A stretch of DNA of 64,000 nucleotides from Methylophilus sp. DW102 (GTDB lineage: Bacteria > Pseudomonadota > Gammaproteobacteria > Burkholderiales > Methylophilaceae). The notes below the pieces were generated by a model that saw only the letters and a list, made by a program, of their open reading frames with translations, was not told the DNA's origin and searched no databases. The first letter of the stretch is position 1; each line of letters begins with the position of its first letter. The translations under genes were made by a program, and so were the position numbers. The DNA is taken from NCBI RefSeq assembly GCF_037076555.1, contig NZ_AP029023.1, positions 682,001 to 746,000 of the forward strand, written 5' to 3'. Below, piece after piece: positions 26,820-36,603 of the stretch.

Positions 26820-27089
26820 AATTATCCCGCTTGATTAACATCCCCTGGCAGGGGCATGGTAGTGTTGAAAGTGTTTACTACGCGGGCATGATGGCGGACG
26901 CGGGTTAATCTTTGATGACGGCCGAGATATATTCGCGTGACAGCGGCCTAGGCATGCACTGTGGTCCCATTTGCTGGTGATCTACACAGACTGCTCCGCA
27001 GATTGATGGTTGATGGCAGCGCTTAATGGTATGGTTTTACACTGTCAGCAGGTAAAATAGGGCTTTGTCCGTTCTCTTATCAGTTAACT

Positions 27090-27818
27090 ATGTTAAAACT
27101 AGGCGTCAATATCGATCACGTGGCCACCATCCGTCAGGCGCGTGGCACCAAATACCCCAGCGTGGTGCAGGCTGCATTGCGTGCAGAACAATCCGGCGCT
27201 GACAGCATCACGCTACATTTGCGCGAGGATAGGCGCCACATGCAGGATGCGGATATTTTTGCCTTGCGGCCGTTACTGCAAACCAAAATGAACCTGGAAT
27301 GTGCGGTGACCAGCGAGATGATTGATATCGCCATTCAGGTTAAACCACAGGATGTCTGCCTGGTGCCAGAGCGGCGTGAAGAACGCACGACGGAAGGCGG
27401 GCTGGATGTATTGACCCACTATGTCAAAGTCGAACACGCCGTTAAAAAACTGTCTGAGCAAGGTATCCGTGTCTCCTTGTTTATTGCACCCGATCTGGCG
27501 CAAATTGATGCCGCCGCCAAGATGGGCGCACCTGTGATTGAGTTGCATACCGGCACCTTTGCCGATGCGGAAACTGAAAAAGCGCAACTGGCCGAACTGG
27601 ATAAAATCACCACTGCGCTTAACCATGCCAAAGCCGCCGGCTTGGTGGTGAATGCTGGTCATGGCCTGCATTATCACAATGTGCATCATATTGCGCGTTT
27701 GCCAGGCTTTGAAGAGCTGAATATCGGCCACGCGATTGTGGCGCATGCCTTGTTTGTGGGCTGGGACCATGCCGTGCGCGAAATGAAAGCACTGATGAAA
27801 GAGTTTTCCAGCAGATAA
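27090..27818 (+). CDS. pdxJ: Pyridoxine 5'-phosphate synthase
   Basis: PdxJ condenses 1-deoxy-D-xylulose 5-phosphate with 3-amino-1-hydroxyacetone 1-phosphate to give pyridoxine 5'-phosphate. The 242-residue protein begins [17 protein letters not shown], and has [24 protein letters not shown] and [12 protein letters not shown], all family hallmarks. It precedes acpS, a conserved betaproteobacterial pair. The 270-base region upstream back to the PHP gene holds no further gene that I can see. Confidence 0.96.
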   Translation: MLKLGVNIDHVATIRQARGTKYPSVVQAALRAEQSGADSITLHLREDRRHMQDADIFALRPLLQTKMNLECAVTSEMIDIAIQVKPQDVCLVPERREERTTEGGLDVLTHYVKVEHAVKKLSEQGIRVSLFIAPDLAQIDAAAKMGAPVIELHTGTFADAETEKAQLAELDKITTALNHAKAAGLVVNAGHGLHYHNVHHIARLPGFEELNIGHAIVAHALFVGWDHAVREMKALMKEFSSR

Positions 27819-27848
27819 ACACGCATCCATGGCGGAGAAGGAGTGGCG

Positions 27849-28229
27849 ATGATTTATGGCATAGGCGCGGATATTGTTGAAGTTGAGCGCATTCAGGCGT
27901 CACTGGAGCAGTTTGGCGAGGCCTTTGCCAAGCGCATTCTGGCAGAGGTTGAGTGGCCGGATTATGAGGCTAGCCAGCTCAAAGCCCGCTTTCTGGCCAA
28001 GCGGTTTGCGGCGAAAGAAGCCTTTGCCAAAGCCATCGGTACCGGCATTCGCGGTGAAGTCAGCTTCCATAACATCGCGGTGACGCATGATGCCTTGGGG
28101 CGTCCCTTGCTCCAATTGTCCAGTGCCTTACAGGCTTTTCTCAAACAGCATCATATCCACCAGTCGCATATCAGCATCAGTGATGAGAAAAATCTTGCCC
28201 TGGCGTATGTGGTGCTGGAAACGAGCTAG
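27849..28229 (+). CDS. acpS: Holo-[acyl-carrier-protein] synthase
   Basis: AcpS transfers 4'-phosphopantetheine from CoA to acyl carrier protein. The 126-residue protein has IGADIVEVERIQ with the metal-binding Asp and RFLAKRFAAKEAFAKAIGTG with the catalytic helix. GGAG lies before the ATG at 27849; a GTG at 27843 is an alternative. It follows pdxJ by 30 bases and precedes tcdA by 5. Confidence 0.94.
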   Translation: MIYGIGADIVEVERIQASLEQFGEAFAKRILAEVEWPDYEASQLKARFLAKRFAAKEAFAKAIGTGIRGEVSFHNIAVTHDALGRPLLQLSSALQAFLKQHHIHQSHISISDEKNLALAYVVLETS

Positions 28230-28234
28230 GGGTA

Positions 28235-29047
28235 ATGGATTTGGACTTGTCTGTCGATGTCGAGATGGCGCGCCGCTTTTCCGGCGTGCGCCGCTTGTAT
28301 GGTGAGCCGGGCCTGGCGCGTTTGCAGCAATCGCATGTCATGGTGATCGGCATCGGTGGTGTTGGCTCCTGGGCCGCTGAGGCACTGGCGCGCAATGCGG
28401 TGGGCAAGCTCACGCTGGTAGACCTGGATAATATTGCCGAATCGAACATGAATCGCCAGATTCATGCACTGTCAGGCAATCTGGGCAAGGCCAAGGTCAC
28501 GGCCATGCAGGAGCGGATTGCCGAAATTAATCCCGTATGTGTCGTGAACGAGATTGAGGATTTTGTGACGCCGGACAATCTCGCGCAAATGCTGGCCGGG
28601 CAACCAGACCTGATTGTGGACTGCATGGATGACACCAAAGCCAAAATTGCGCTGGCGGCTTATTGCAAACAACACAGCTTACCGCTGGTGATGGTGGGCA
28701 GCGCCGGGGGCAAGCTTGATGCGACGCGGTTGCGCCTGGCGGACCTCGCGCATGTGCAGGGTGACCGCATGCTGTCAAAAGTGCGTAATCAATTGCGCCG
28801 TGACCATGGCTTTCCCAAAGCCTCGGATCACAAAAAATCAAGCAAGTTTGGCCTGATAGCCGTGTATTCAGATGAGCCCGTGGAGCGCCCGCAAGAGGCT
28901 TGCGAGACGCCTCAAGCCGGCCTGACTGGCCTGAATTGTGCGGGCTATGGTTCCAGTATCTGCGTGACGGCGAGTGCGGGCTTTATTGCCGCGCAGCAGG
29001 CGATTCAACAGCTACTTTCTGCAGCAGCTTCCAATCTGCCACCTTAA
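28235..29047 (+). CDS. tcdA: tRNA threonylcarbamoyladenosine dehydratase (ThiF/E1-like)
   Basis: TcdA (CsdL) cyclises t6A at position 37 of tRNAs in an ATP-dependent, E1-like reaction. The 270-residue protein shows RRFSGVRRLYGEPGLARL, the nucleotide motif GIGGVGSWAAEALAR, LVDLDNIAESNMNRQ and CMDD. These are typical for TcdA rather than MoeB/ThiF, since the longer specific domain ends the protein and the paired-Cys zinc motif is not seen. It ends the pdxJ-acpS unit. Confidence 0.9.
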   Translation: MDLDLSVDVEMARRFSGVRRLYGEPGLARLQQSHVMVIGIGGVGSWAAEALARNAVGKLTLVDLDNIAESNMNRQIHALSGNLGKAKVTAMQERIAEINPVCVVNEIEDFVTPDNLAQMLAGQPDLIVDCMDDTKAKIALAAYCKQHSLPLVMVGSAGGKLDATRLRLADLAHVQGDRMLSKVRNQLRRDHGFPKASDHKKSSKFGLIAVYSDEPVERPQEACETPQAGLTGLNCAGYGSSICVTASAGFIAAQQAIQQLLSAAASNLPP

Positions 29048-29265
29048 CTATTCCCCGCTGCGACAGCATGGCTGTCATCAATTGGGTTGAACATTGTCAG
29101 TGTGAGGGCGTCTACCAGATAGCAGGCATAAACATTGCATGCAATTCTTTATAGCCTGTGCGGGATAACTGCACTGGATTTCAGTGCGTCATCGCTCTTT
29201 TAATGACGGCTATCAATGTTACAGTGTGACATGGCCTAACAATATTCAACCTGAAGGTGATTGCC

Positions 29266-30261
29266 ATGCAATTAGAGGTGTTCTTAGAAAAAGTCTCTGT
29301 AAATCACGGCCTGAATGTACTGGTCTCTCATTTGGCCCAGGCGGGCATTGAGATTGCGGCGCTGATCCGCCAAGGGGCGCTGCAGGGCGTGACTGAAAAA
29401 ATGACCAGCACCAATGTGCAGGGCGAAACCCAGATGAAGCTGGATATCCGCAGCCATGAACTGGCGGTGGCGCAACTGCGCGCTTCTGCGGTGGTCGCTG
29501 GGGTCCTGTCAGAAGAAGAAGATCATCCGGTGCTGTTTGAGACGCTGGATGCACCATTTTTGGTCAGTATGGATCCGCTGGATGGCTCTTCTAACCTGAC
29601 GATTAACGGCGTGGTCGGCAGTATTTTTTCGGTGCTGCCGAATATTGGGGTCTCCACCCTCGGTGAGCAGGCCTTTTTACAACCCGGCCAGGACCAGCGT
29701 GCCGCAGCCTATCTCATGTATGGGCCGGCCACCTTAATGGTGCTGACGCTGGGACAAGGCACCCATGTGTTTACGCTGGAACATGACAGCAATACCTTTA
29801 TGTTGACTCAGCAAACGGTACAAATCGCCGAGGAGACCTCGGAATTTGCCATCAATGCCAGTAACCAGCGCTACTGGGCGCCTGCCATGCAGCGTTACAT
29901 CAACGAATGCCTGCAAGGCGCGGATGGTCCGCGCGGTCGCGACTTCAATATGCGCTGGTGCGCCAGTATGGTCATGGATGTGCACCGGATTTTAACCCGA
30001 GGCGGCGTGTTTCTTTATCCGCACGACCGTAAGCAACCTGTCAGGGCCGGGCGGTTAAGATTACTTTATGAAGCAAACCCGATGAGCTTGCTGGTAAGCC
30101 AGGCCGGGGGCGAGAGCATAGACGGCAAGCAGCCGATTCTGGCTATCCAGCCGGACAGTTGTCATCAACGCGTGCCGGTACTGTTAGGCGCCAAACAGGA
30201 AATACAGCGCTTGCGCGAGTATCATTGGCAAGACAGTGATCATCCGCAAGTTACCGACTAA
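29266..30261 (+). CDS. fbp: Class 1 fructose-1,6-bisphosphatase
   Basis: FBPase removes the 1-phosphate of fructose 1,6-bisphosphate in gluconeogenesis. The 331-residue protein has the metal/substrate motif MDPLDGSSN, with SEEEDHP and the later NMRWCASMV and GGVFLYP sections. AAGGTGA precedes the ATG at 29266; the GTG at 29257 is less likely. fba and tpiA follow, so the three genes form a triose/hexose-phosphate module, fitting the assimilation cycle of a methylotroph. The 218-base upstream gap has small inverted repeats (GACAGC/GCTGTC, GCACTG/CAGTGC) and presumably the promoter. Confidence 0.95.
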   Translation: MQLEVFLEKVSVNHGLNVLVSHLAQAGIEIAALIRQGALQGVTEKMTSTNVQGETQMKLDIRSHELAVAQLRASAVVAGVLSEEEDHPVLFETLDAPFLVSMDPLDGSSNLTINGVVGSIFSVLPNIGVSTLGEQAFLQPGQDQRAAAYLMYGPATLMVLTLGQGTHVFTLEHDSNTFMLTQQTVQIAEETSEFAINASNQRYWAPAMQRYINECLQGADGPRGRDFNMRWCASMVMDVHRILTRGGVFLYPHDRKQPVRAGRLRLLYEANPMSLLVSQAGGESIDGKQPILAIQPDSCHQRVPVLLGAKQEIQRLREYHWQDSDHPQVTD

Positions 30262-30274
30262 AGGAGTGTGACAT

Positions 30275-31309
30275 ATGGCATTAATTTCGCTCAGACAATT
30301 ATTGGACCACGCGGCCGAACACAGTTATGGACTGCCCGCCTTCAATATCAACAATATGGAGCAGATTCTCTCCATCATGAAGGCGGCGGATGAGGTGGAT
30401 AGCCCGGTGATTTTACAGGCTTCTGCCGGTGCGCGCGGTTATGCGGGCGAGTCTTTTCTGCGCAAAATGGTGGAAGCAGCGATTGAGCAGTATCCGCATA
30501 TTCCGGTGTGTATGCACCAGGACCATGGCGCTTCGCCCAAGGTCTGCCAGATGGCGATCCGTAGTGGATTCTCGAGCGTGATGATGGATGGTTCGCTCAA
30601 AGAGGACGGTAAAACACCGGCCAGTTATGAATACAATGTCGAGATGACCCGCCGAGTGGTTGAGTTTGCGCATGCGGTGGGTGTCTCGGTGGAAGGCGAG
30701 CTCGGGGTGTTGGGTTCGCTTGAAACCGGCATGGCAGGCGAGGAAGATGGCGTAGGCGCGGAAGGCAAACTGGACGAGTCGCAGCTGCTGACGGACCCTG
30801 ACGAAGCGGCTGCCTTTGTCGCGGCCACCAAGGTCGATGCGCTGGCGATTGCCATTGGGACCAGCCATGGCGCCTATAAATTTACACGGCCGCCTTCAGC
30901 CGAAACCTTGTCGATTAAACGTATTCGCGAGATTCACGCCAAAATCCCCAATACGCATCTGGTGATGCATGGTTCCTCCAGCGTGCCACAGTCTTTACTG
31001 GAGCAGATCCGGCAATATGGTGGCAATATCAAGGAAACCTATGGCGTGCCAGTGTCTCAAATTGTCGAGGGCATTAAAAACGGGGTGCGCAAGGTCAATA
31101 TTGATACCGATATCCGTCTGGCAATGACTGCGGCGATCCGCGCACATATGGCCGAGCATCCTGAAGAGTTCGATCCGCGCAAATACTTCAAGGAAGCGAT
31201 TACCGCGGCGCAGCATTTGTGCAAAGAGCGGTTTGAGGCTTTTGGCAGTGCCGGTCAGGCCAGCAAAATCAAGGTGATTTCACTGGAGAAAATGGCGGCT
31301 ATTTATTAA
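30275..31309 (+). CDS. fba: Class II fructose-bisphosphate aldolase
   Basis: This zinc aldolase cleaves or forms fructose 1,6-bisphosphate (and probably sedoheptulose 1,7-bisphosphate). The 344-residue protein shows zinc and catalytic motifs [29 protein letters not shown] and [10 protein letters not shown]. The insert [16 protein letters not shown] is typical of the Calvin-cycle subtype (CbbA-like). It follows fbp by 13 bases. The 124-base gap to tpiA holds no gene. Confidence 0.95.
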   Translation: MALISLRQLLDHAAEHSYGLPAFNINNMEQILSIMKAADEVDSPVILQASAGARGYAGESFLRKMVEAAIEQYPHIPVCMHQDHGASPKVCQMAIRSGFSSVMMDGSLKEDGKTPASYEYNVEMTRRVVEFAHAVGVSVEGELGVLGSLETGMAGEEDGVGAEGKLDESQLLTDPDEAAAFVAATKVDALAIAIGTSHGAYKFTRPPSAETLSIKRIREIHAKIPNTHLVMHGSSSVPQSLLEQIRQYGGNIKETYGVPVSQIVEGIKNGVRKVNIDTDIRLAMTAAIRAHMAEHPEEFDPRKYFKEAITAAQHLCKERFEAFGSAGQASKIKVISLEKMAAIY

Positions 31310-31433
31310 CCGCCGGTGACACCGGGTTGAACGCATCATCAACGCAAGCAACAAGGTCAGTAAAAAGACAAGTAAAAACATAAGTTGAGCACATCAACAA
31401 TCCGCACGAGGGGGCATGAATAAAGGAAACATC

Positions 31434-32264
31434 ATGCGACAAAAATTAGTGGTTGGTAACTGGAAGCTACACGGTGGGTTGCTCGAAAACCAGGGCTTAC
31501 TCAACCGTCTCAAGCAAGAACTGCACGATCTGCAGGGCATGGATGCGGCGGTCTGCCTGCCCTATGTCTACCTGTTTCAGGCGCAAGCCCTGTTGCAGGA
31601 TTCGGCCATTGCCTGGGGCGCGCAAAATGTCAGCCAGTATACAGAGGGCGCATTTACCTCCTGTATTTCGGCCAAAATGGTCGCCGAGTTCGGTTGCACC
31701 TACACCATTATCGGGCATTCCGAGCGCCGTGCGCTCAAGCTGGAAAGCAATCAGGTTGCCACCAAGCGCATGCTCAATGCCCTGCATGCCGGGCTGACGC
31801 CGATTTTTTGTGTGGGTGAAACGCTAGATGAGCGCGATGGCGATATGGCCGAGTTGATTGTGCGTAACCAGATGCTGAATGTGGTCTACGGCTTGGATGA
31901 CGAAGCATTTGCGCTGGCCAAAAAATTCAATATGGTGATCGCCTATGAGCCGGTGTGGGCGATCGGCACCGGCGAGCATGCCAGCCCGGATCAGGCGCAG
32001 CGGATGCATGCGTTTATCCGCATGATGATTGCCGAGCGTGATCGCGAATTTGCCGACCAAATCCGCATTGTGTATGGCGGCAGCATGACCCCGCAAAATG
32101 CCCACAGCTTGTTGAGCATGCCAGATATTGATGGCGGCTTGCTTGGGCGTGCGGCGCTGGTGGCGGAAGACTTTATCGAAATCTGCAAGATTGCCAGCCG
32201 CTGCTATCAGCAAAAAAAGGTATTTAAGGAACCATCGGACGCCATTCCAGTCTTTGAGGCATGA
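31434..32264 (+). CDS. tpiA: Triosephosphate isomerase (main copy)
   Basis: This TIM of about 276 residues has VVGNWKLHGG, IIGHSERR (His), YEPVWAIGTG (Glu) and YGGSMTPQNA, and looks like the usual betaproteobacterial enzyme although TGE is replaced by TSC. It is the copy linked to fbp and fba. AAAGGAAAC precedes the ATG at 31434; the frame is open to 31416. A C-terminal extension (QQKKVFKEPSDAIPVFEA) goes beyond the usual end. It overlaps a small DUF2256 gene by ATGA. A divergent paralogue lies at 7841. Confidence 0.94.
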   Translation: MRQKLVVGNWKLHGGLLENQGLLNRLKQELHDLQGMDAAVCLPYVYLFQAQALLQDSAIAWGAQNVSQYTEGAFTSCISAKMVAEFGCTYTIIGHSERRALKLESNQVATKRMLNALHAGLTPIFCVGETLDERDGDMAELIVRNQMLNVVYGLDDEAFALAKKFNMVIAYEPVWAIGTGEHASPDQAQRMHAFIRMMIAERDREFADQIRIVYGGSMTPQNAHSLLSMPDIDGGLLGRAALVAEDFIEICKIASRCYQQKKVFKEPSDAIPVFEA

Positions 32265-32422
32265 TTTCAGACTTCAAAGGCAACAAGACACAGCTACCAA
32301 GCAAGCTTTGCCAGCAATGTGGCAAGCCCATGACCTGGCGCAAGGCCTGGGCCAAGAATTGGGAACAGGTCAAATATTGTTCTGAACGTTGTCGCCGTCA
32401 GCCTCGCACAAAAGCGTCATGA
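32261..32422 (+). CDS. DUF2256 small zinc-ribbon-like protein
   Basis: This 53-residue frame reads MISDFKGNK, then KLCQQCGKPMTWRKAW, AKNWEQVKYCSERCRR. It has two CxxC-type pairs (CQQC, CSERC) typical of the DUF2256 family, whose members often sit beside photolyases or cryptochromes. Its ATG overlaps the tpiA stop (ATGA), and its TGA overlaps the ATG of the next gene (ATGA), so three genes are translationally coupled. The function is unknown, but zinc binding is likely. Confidence 0.85.
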   Translation: MISDFKGNKTQLPSKLCQQCGKPMTWRKAWAKNWEQVKYCSERCRRQPRTKAS

Positions 32423-33963
32423 GGCATCTGGTGATTATTTTGGGTGACCAGCTGACACTGGATAACCCGGCCCTGCTGGATTTTGATCCTGCGCAAGACC
32501 ATATTGTGATGGCCGAGGTCAGACAAGAGTCTACCCATGTTTGGTCACACCGTCAGCGCATTACCCTGTTTCTTTCTGCCATGCGGCATTTTGCCGAGTG
32601 CTTGCGTGCACAATCCTTTCCGCTGACCTATTTTGCGCTGGATGATCACACTTATCCCGATTTGCCAGCCGTTTGGCAAGCGATGGTGCAGCAGCATCGG
32701 CCTCTCGCCCTCAAAGTATGTGAGCCCGGTGACTGGCGCATCTGGCAGCAATTACAGGCCTTAGCTGAGCAATGTGCTACGCCGCTGCAGGTGCTGCAAG
32801 ACACCCATTTTATGTGCAGCATCGACCAGTTCAAGCGCTGGGCGGATCACTATGGTGAAAAAAATACTTCTTTGCGCATGGAGTTTTTTTACCGCAGCAT
32901 GCGTAAAAAATACCAGATTCTGATGGCGGGGGATGCGCCCGAGGGCGGCGACTGGAACTATGACCAGGACAATCGTCAGTCTTTGGGCAAGCTGGGGCCA
33001 CAAGACCTGCGGCCACCACCTACTTTTGCACCTGATGCTGTGACCCAGGCCGTGATGACCCTGGTCAATCAGAGCTTTCATGATCATCCGGGAGCCTTGG
33101 ATGACTTTCAATGGGCGGTCACCCGTGAGCAAGCACTCACCTTGCTGGCACATTTTGTTGCAGAAAAGCTGGCGCGGTTTGGCCCATATCAAGATGCGAT
33201 GTGGCAAGCAGAGCCATACTTGTGGCATTCACTGCTGGCCTCGGCCTTAAACCTCAAATTGCTCAATCCGCGCGAAGTGATTGCCGCCGCTGAGCAGGCG
33301 TATCGGCAGGGGCAAGCGCCTTTGGCCAGTGTGGAGGGCTTTATCCGGCAGATTTTGGGCTGGCGCGAGTTTATCCGTGGCGTATATTGGCTGGAAATGC
33401 CCGCGCTGGAAAAGGCCAATTATTTTAACCATCAAGGGGCGCTGCCCGCCTGGTTCTGGACGGGGCAAACTGGCATGCAGTGTTTATCGCAGTGTATCGG
33501 GCAAACCTTGCAGCATGGTTATGCGCATCATATTCAGCGTCTGATGGTGCTCGGCTTGTTTGCAACGCTGGCAGAATTGTCCCCGCAACAGGTTTCGGAC
33601 TGGTTTTTGGCGGTGTATGTTGATGCAGTGGCGTGGGTGGAGTTACCCAATGTCGCGGGTATGGCCCTGTTTGCCAACGGCGGCCGCTTTACCAGCAAGC
33701 CGTATGTGGCCAGTGGTGCATACATCCAGCGCATGAGCAATTATTGCCAGCACTGCAAATATGACCCTAAACAAAAAACGGGGGCGCAGGCTTGCCCGTT
33801 CACCACCTTGTATTGGGCATTTTTAATCAAGCATGAGGCATTGTTTGCACGCAATCCGCGGACCAGTTTGATGGTGAAACATGTGGCAAAACTTTCCGCG
33901 GCAGAAAAGAGCGAGATCACCACGGCTGCCCGGTTGCGATTGCAACACGTCGCGCAGCTATAA
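32419..33963 (+). CDS. Cryptochrome/photolyase family protein, iron-sulfur type (PhrB-like)
   Basis: The 514-residue product matches the FeS-BCP branch of photolyases, represented by PhrB/CryB, which repair (6-4) photoproducts or act as cryptochromes. The N-terminal reads LVIILGDQLTLDNPAL and the FAD domain includes VEGFIRQILGWREFIRGVYW and HHIQRLMVLGLFATL. The four-cysteine cluster appears in YCQHCKYDPK, TGAQACPF plus an upstream Cys that I place with less certainty. The ATG at 32419 overlaps the DUF2256 stop. Repair of DNA by light is likely, but a sensory role cannot be excluded. Confidence 0.88.
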   Translation: MRHLVIILGDQLTLDNPALLDFDPAQDHIVMAEVRQESTHVWSHRQRITLFLSAMRHFAECLRAQSFPLTYFALDDHTYPDLPAVWQAMVQQHRPLALKVCEPGDWRIWQQLQALAEQCATPLQVLQDTHFMCSIDQFKRWADHYGEKNTSLRMEFFYRSMRKKYQILMAGDAPEGGDWNYDQDNRQSLGKLGPQDLRPPPTFAPDAVTQAVMTLVNQSFHDHPGALDDFQWAVTREQALTLLAHFVAEKLARFGPYQDAMWQAEPYLWHSLLASALNLKLLNPREVIAAAEQAYRQGQAPLASVEGFIRQILGWREFIRGVYWLEMPALEKANYFNHQGALPAWFWTGQTGMQCLSQCIGQTLQHGYAHHIQRLMVLGLFATLAELSPQQVSDWFLAVYVDAVAWVELPNVAGMALFANGGRFTSKPYVASGAYIQRMSNYCQHCKYDPKQKTGAQACPFTTLYWAFLIKHEALFARNPRTSLMVKHVAKLSAAEKSEITTAARLRLQHVAQL

Positions 33964-34043
33964 GCGGCTGGTGTGAATTAAGAAAGATGTAATTTCATAA
34001 AACTGTCACAATTGAAAGCATTGCAGCCGATACAATATCCGCC

Positions 34044-36083
34044 ATGAAAAATAACACGCCCGCCCTGCTAGACAGAGACCAAAGTATCCTCAGTTTTAAT
34101 GCTAGAGTGTTGTCTCTGGCTCAGCGAGAGGACTATCCCTTGCTGGAGCGTTTACGCTTTTTGTGTATCGTCACCAATAACCTTGACGAGTTTTTCGAAG
34201 TCCGCATGCCTTTGCAGATGGAGGCATATCAGCAAGGCGTGACCAGTGGCCCGGTGACTGCGTCGACCTGCGAGCAAGTAGCGACCATGGCGCATGCGCT
34301 GGTGGCCCAGCAATACCAGCTGTTTAACGATGCGCTGATGCCGGCGCTGGCAAAAGAGCACGTACATCTGGTCTCGGGTGGGGTCAGGACCCCAGAGCAA
34401 ACCACCTGGGTGTCTAATTACTTCAAGCGTGAAGTGTTGCCGTTCTTGATGCCAGTGTCGCTGGACCCTTCGCATCCTTTTCCGCAAGTGGCTAATAAAT
34501 CGCTCAACTTTATTGTGCGCATTGCCGTCGATGGTGAAGAGAAAATCGCCATCGTACGTGCGCCGCGTGTGGTTCCGCGCCTGGTGCAATTGCCACCGTC
34601 TATTAGCAAAGGAGAACAGTGCTTCGTCTCACTAACTAGCATCATCCGCGCCAATCTGGAGGTTTTATTCCAAGGCGCCAGCATCCTGCATTTTTCCCAG
34701 TTCCGCGTCACCCGCAACAGTGACCTTGAGGTGGATGAAGATGATGTGATCAACTTGCGCACAGCGTTACGTGAAGAGCTGGCGCATCGGCAGTATGGTG
34801 AAGCGGTGCGACTTGAGGTGACACAAGAATGCGACGACACGCTGGCCGAGTTTTTACTCAAGCAATTTAACCTGCCGCCACTGGCGTTATACCGCGTGAA
34901 TGGTCCGGTGAATCTGGGCCGCCTGATTCAGCTGCCAGACATGGCCAAAGGAGATCATCTCAAGTTTGTGCCATTCCAGCCGCACTGGCCGCAGCACATC
35001 AAAAAAAATGTTTCGCTGCTGACGCAAATGCGCGAAAAAGATTTGCTGATCCACCAGCCTTACGAGAGTTTCGAAGTGGTGATCCAGCTACTGGAAGAAG
35101 CGGTCAAGGATGAGCATGTACTGGCCATTCGCATGACCATTTACCGGACTGGGGCGGATCCACGCATGTTGCGCTTGCTGCAAGAGGCAGTGCGCCGTGG
35201 CAAGGAAGTGCTGGTGGTGGTTGAACTCAAGGCGCGTTTTGACGAAGAAGCCAACATCAACTGGGCAGAAGCATTGGAGTCGGTGGGCGCGCAGGTGGTG
35301 TATGGCGTGGTCGGCCTCAAAACACACGCCAAGATGCTGTTGATTATGCGCCGTGAGGGCAAGGTGATACACCGCTACGGGCATCTTTCCACCGGCAACT
35401 ACAACCCGAAAACCACGCGTTTGTATACCGACTGGAGCATGTTGACCGCGGATGCCAATCTGACCAAGGAAATGGAAGCCGTCTTCCGTCACTTGACCAG
35501 CGAGCTGCCGATCCCGACCATGCGTCATCTGCTGGTGGCGCCCTTTACCCTGCAAAACAGCATGATCCGGCAGCTGGAAAAGGCGCAGCGCCTGGCCAGA
35601 CTGGGCAAGCCCGCCAAGGTGATTGCTAAAATGAATGCGCTGACCGATGTCCCGCTGGTCAATGCACTCATGAAGGCCGCCAGTGCCGGCGTTGAGATTG
35701 ATTTAATTGTGCGTGGGGCCTGCATCTTGCCGGTGGATGCGCCGTCGGTTAAAGGCCGCATTCGGGTCAGATCCATTGTCGGTCGCCTGCTCGAGCATTC
35801 ACGCGTGTTTTACTTTGAGCTGGATGGTCAGGTGCAGATGTGGTTGTCGAGCGCAGACTGGATGAGCCGCAACATGATCCGCCGCGTAGAATTGGCCTGG
35901 CCAATCAAAGACCCCGCCATGCAGCAACGCATTTATCGCGAAAGTCTACAGCTTTACCTGCAAGATAATCTGGATGCCTGGCAATTGAGTGAGAATGGGC
36001 AATATCAACAGGCCGCGCGGACTGATGCTGCCGAGCCCTTGTCTTGCCAGCACCTGTTACTGCGCCAGTATCATTCTTTATAA
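34044..36083 (+). CDS. ppk: Polyphosphate kinase 1
   Basis: PPK1 reversibly polymerises the gamma phosphate of ATP into polyphosphate. The 679-residue enzyme has the N-terminal LSFNARVLSLAQREDYPLLERLRF and NNLDEFFEVRM motifs, then VVELKARFDEEANINWA, the phosphorylated His in LKTHAKM and a second His in RLLEHSRVFYF, plus STGNYNPKT. It starts the polyphosphate locus: sixA lies 9 bases downstream and ppx at 38185. Confidence 0.96.
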   Translation: MKNNTPALLDRDQSILSFNARVLSLAQREDYPLLERLRFLCIVTNNLDEFFEVRMPLQMEAYQQGVTSGPVTASTCEQVATMAHALVAQQYQLFNDALMPALAKEHVHLVSGGVRTPEQTTWVSNYFKREVLPFLMPVSLDPSHPFPQVANKSLNFIVRIAVDGEEKIAIVRAPRVVPRLVQLPPSISKGEQCFVSLTSIIRANLEVLFQGASILHFSQFRVTRNSDLEVDEDDVINLRTALREELAHRQYGEAVRLEVTQECDDTLAEFLLKQFNLPPLALYRVNGPVNLGRLIQLPDMAKGDHLKFVPFQPHWPQHIKKNVSLLTQMREKDLLIHQPYESFEVVIQLLEEAVKDEHVLAIRMTIYRTGADPRMLRLLQEAVRRGKEVLVVVELKARFDEEANINWAEALESVGAQVVYGVVGLKTHAKMLLIMRREGKVIHRYGHLSTGNYNPKTTRLYTDWSMLTADANLTKEMEAVFRHLTSELPIPTMRHLLVAPFTLQNSMIRQLEKAQRLARLGKPAKVIAKMNALTDVPLVNALMKAASAGVEIDLIVRGACILPVDAPSVKGRIRVRSIVGRLLEHSRVFYFELDGQVQMWLSSADWMSRNMIRRVELAWPIKDPAMQQRIYRESLQLYLQDNLDAWQLSENGQYQQAARTDAAEPLSCQHLLLRQYHSL

Positions 36084-36092
36084 AAGTGTGTG

Positions 36093-36557
36093 ATGCCCGT
36101 TAAAAACCTGATTTTATGGCGACATGCAGAAGCAGAGGTGCTCATGCATGGGGCCTCTGACCTCGAGCGGCCGCTGACCGCCAAGGGACACAAACAAGCC
36201 AAGCAAATGTCCGCCTGGCTCAAAAAATACTTGCCCAAACAAACGTATGTGCTGGTGAGTCCTGCCGTGCGTACGCGTGAAACCGTGGATTACTGGGGAG
36301 AGGACTGGCAGGAAGATACGCGTCTGGCGCCGGAAAGGCCGCTAGAGCCGCTACTGCAAATCCTGGCGCAAAGCCCGTTTGAATCGATGATGCTGGTCGG
36401 TCATCAGCCCTGGATAGGCGAATTGGTTGCGCATGCCTTGGGCTTGCCAGAAGGGCAGGTCAGCATCAAGAAGGGCGCGGTCTGGTGGCTGCGCTTGCCC
36501 AAATCGGGGCCGCCCTACAAATTATATAGCGTGCAAAGCCCCGAGCTGATCAAGTAA
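36093..36557 (+). CDS. sixA: Phosphohistidine phosphatase SixA-type
   Basis: The 154-residue protein is a histidine-phosphatase-superfamily enzyme with the RHAE motif (ILWRHAEAEV) and a second active-site His (VGHQPWIGE). SixA dephosphorylates phosphohistidine proteins in E. coli. It follows ppk by 9 bases, a pairing seen in other proteobacteria. A role in controlling phosphotransfer tied to polyphosphate is inferred. Confidence 0.88.
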   Translation: MPVKNLILWRHAEAEVLMHGASDLERPLTAKGHKQAKQMSAWLKKYLPKQTYVLVSPAVRTRETVDYWGEDWQEDTRLAPERPLEPLLQILAQSPFESMMLVGHQPWIGELVAHALGLPEGQVSIKKGAVWWLRLPKSGPPYKLYSVQSPELIK

Positions 36558-36603
36558 GCGCGTAGTGGCCTATTGCCACTACATGCGCCGCGTGTGAACC
36601 AAC

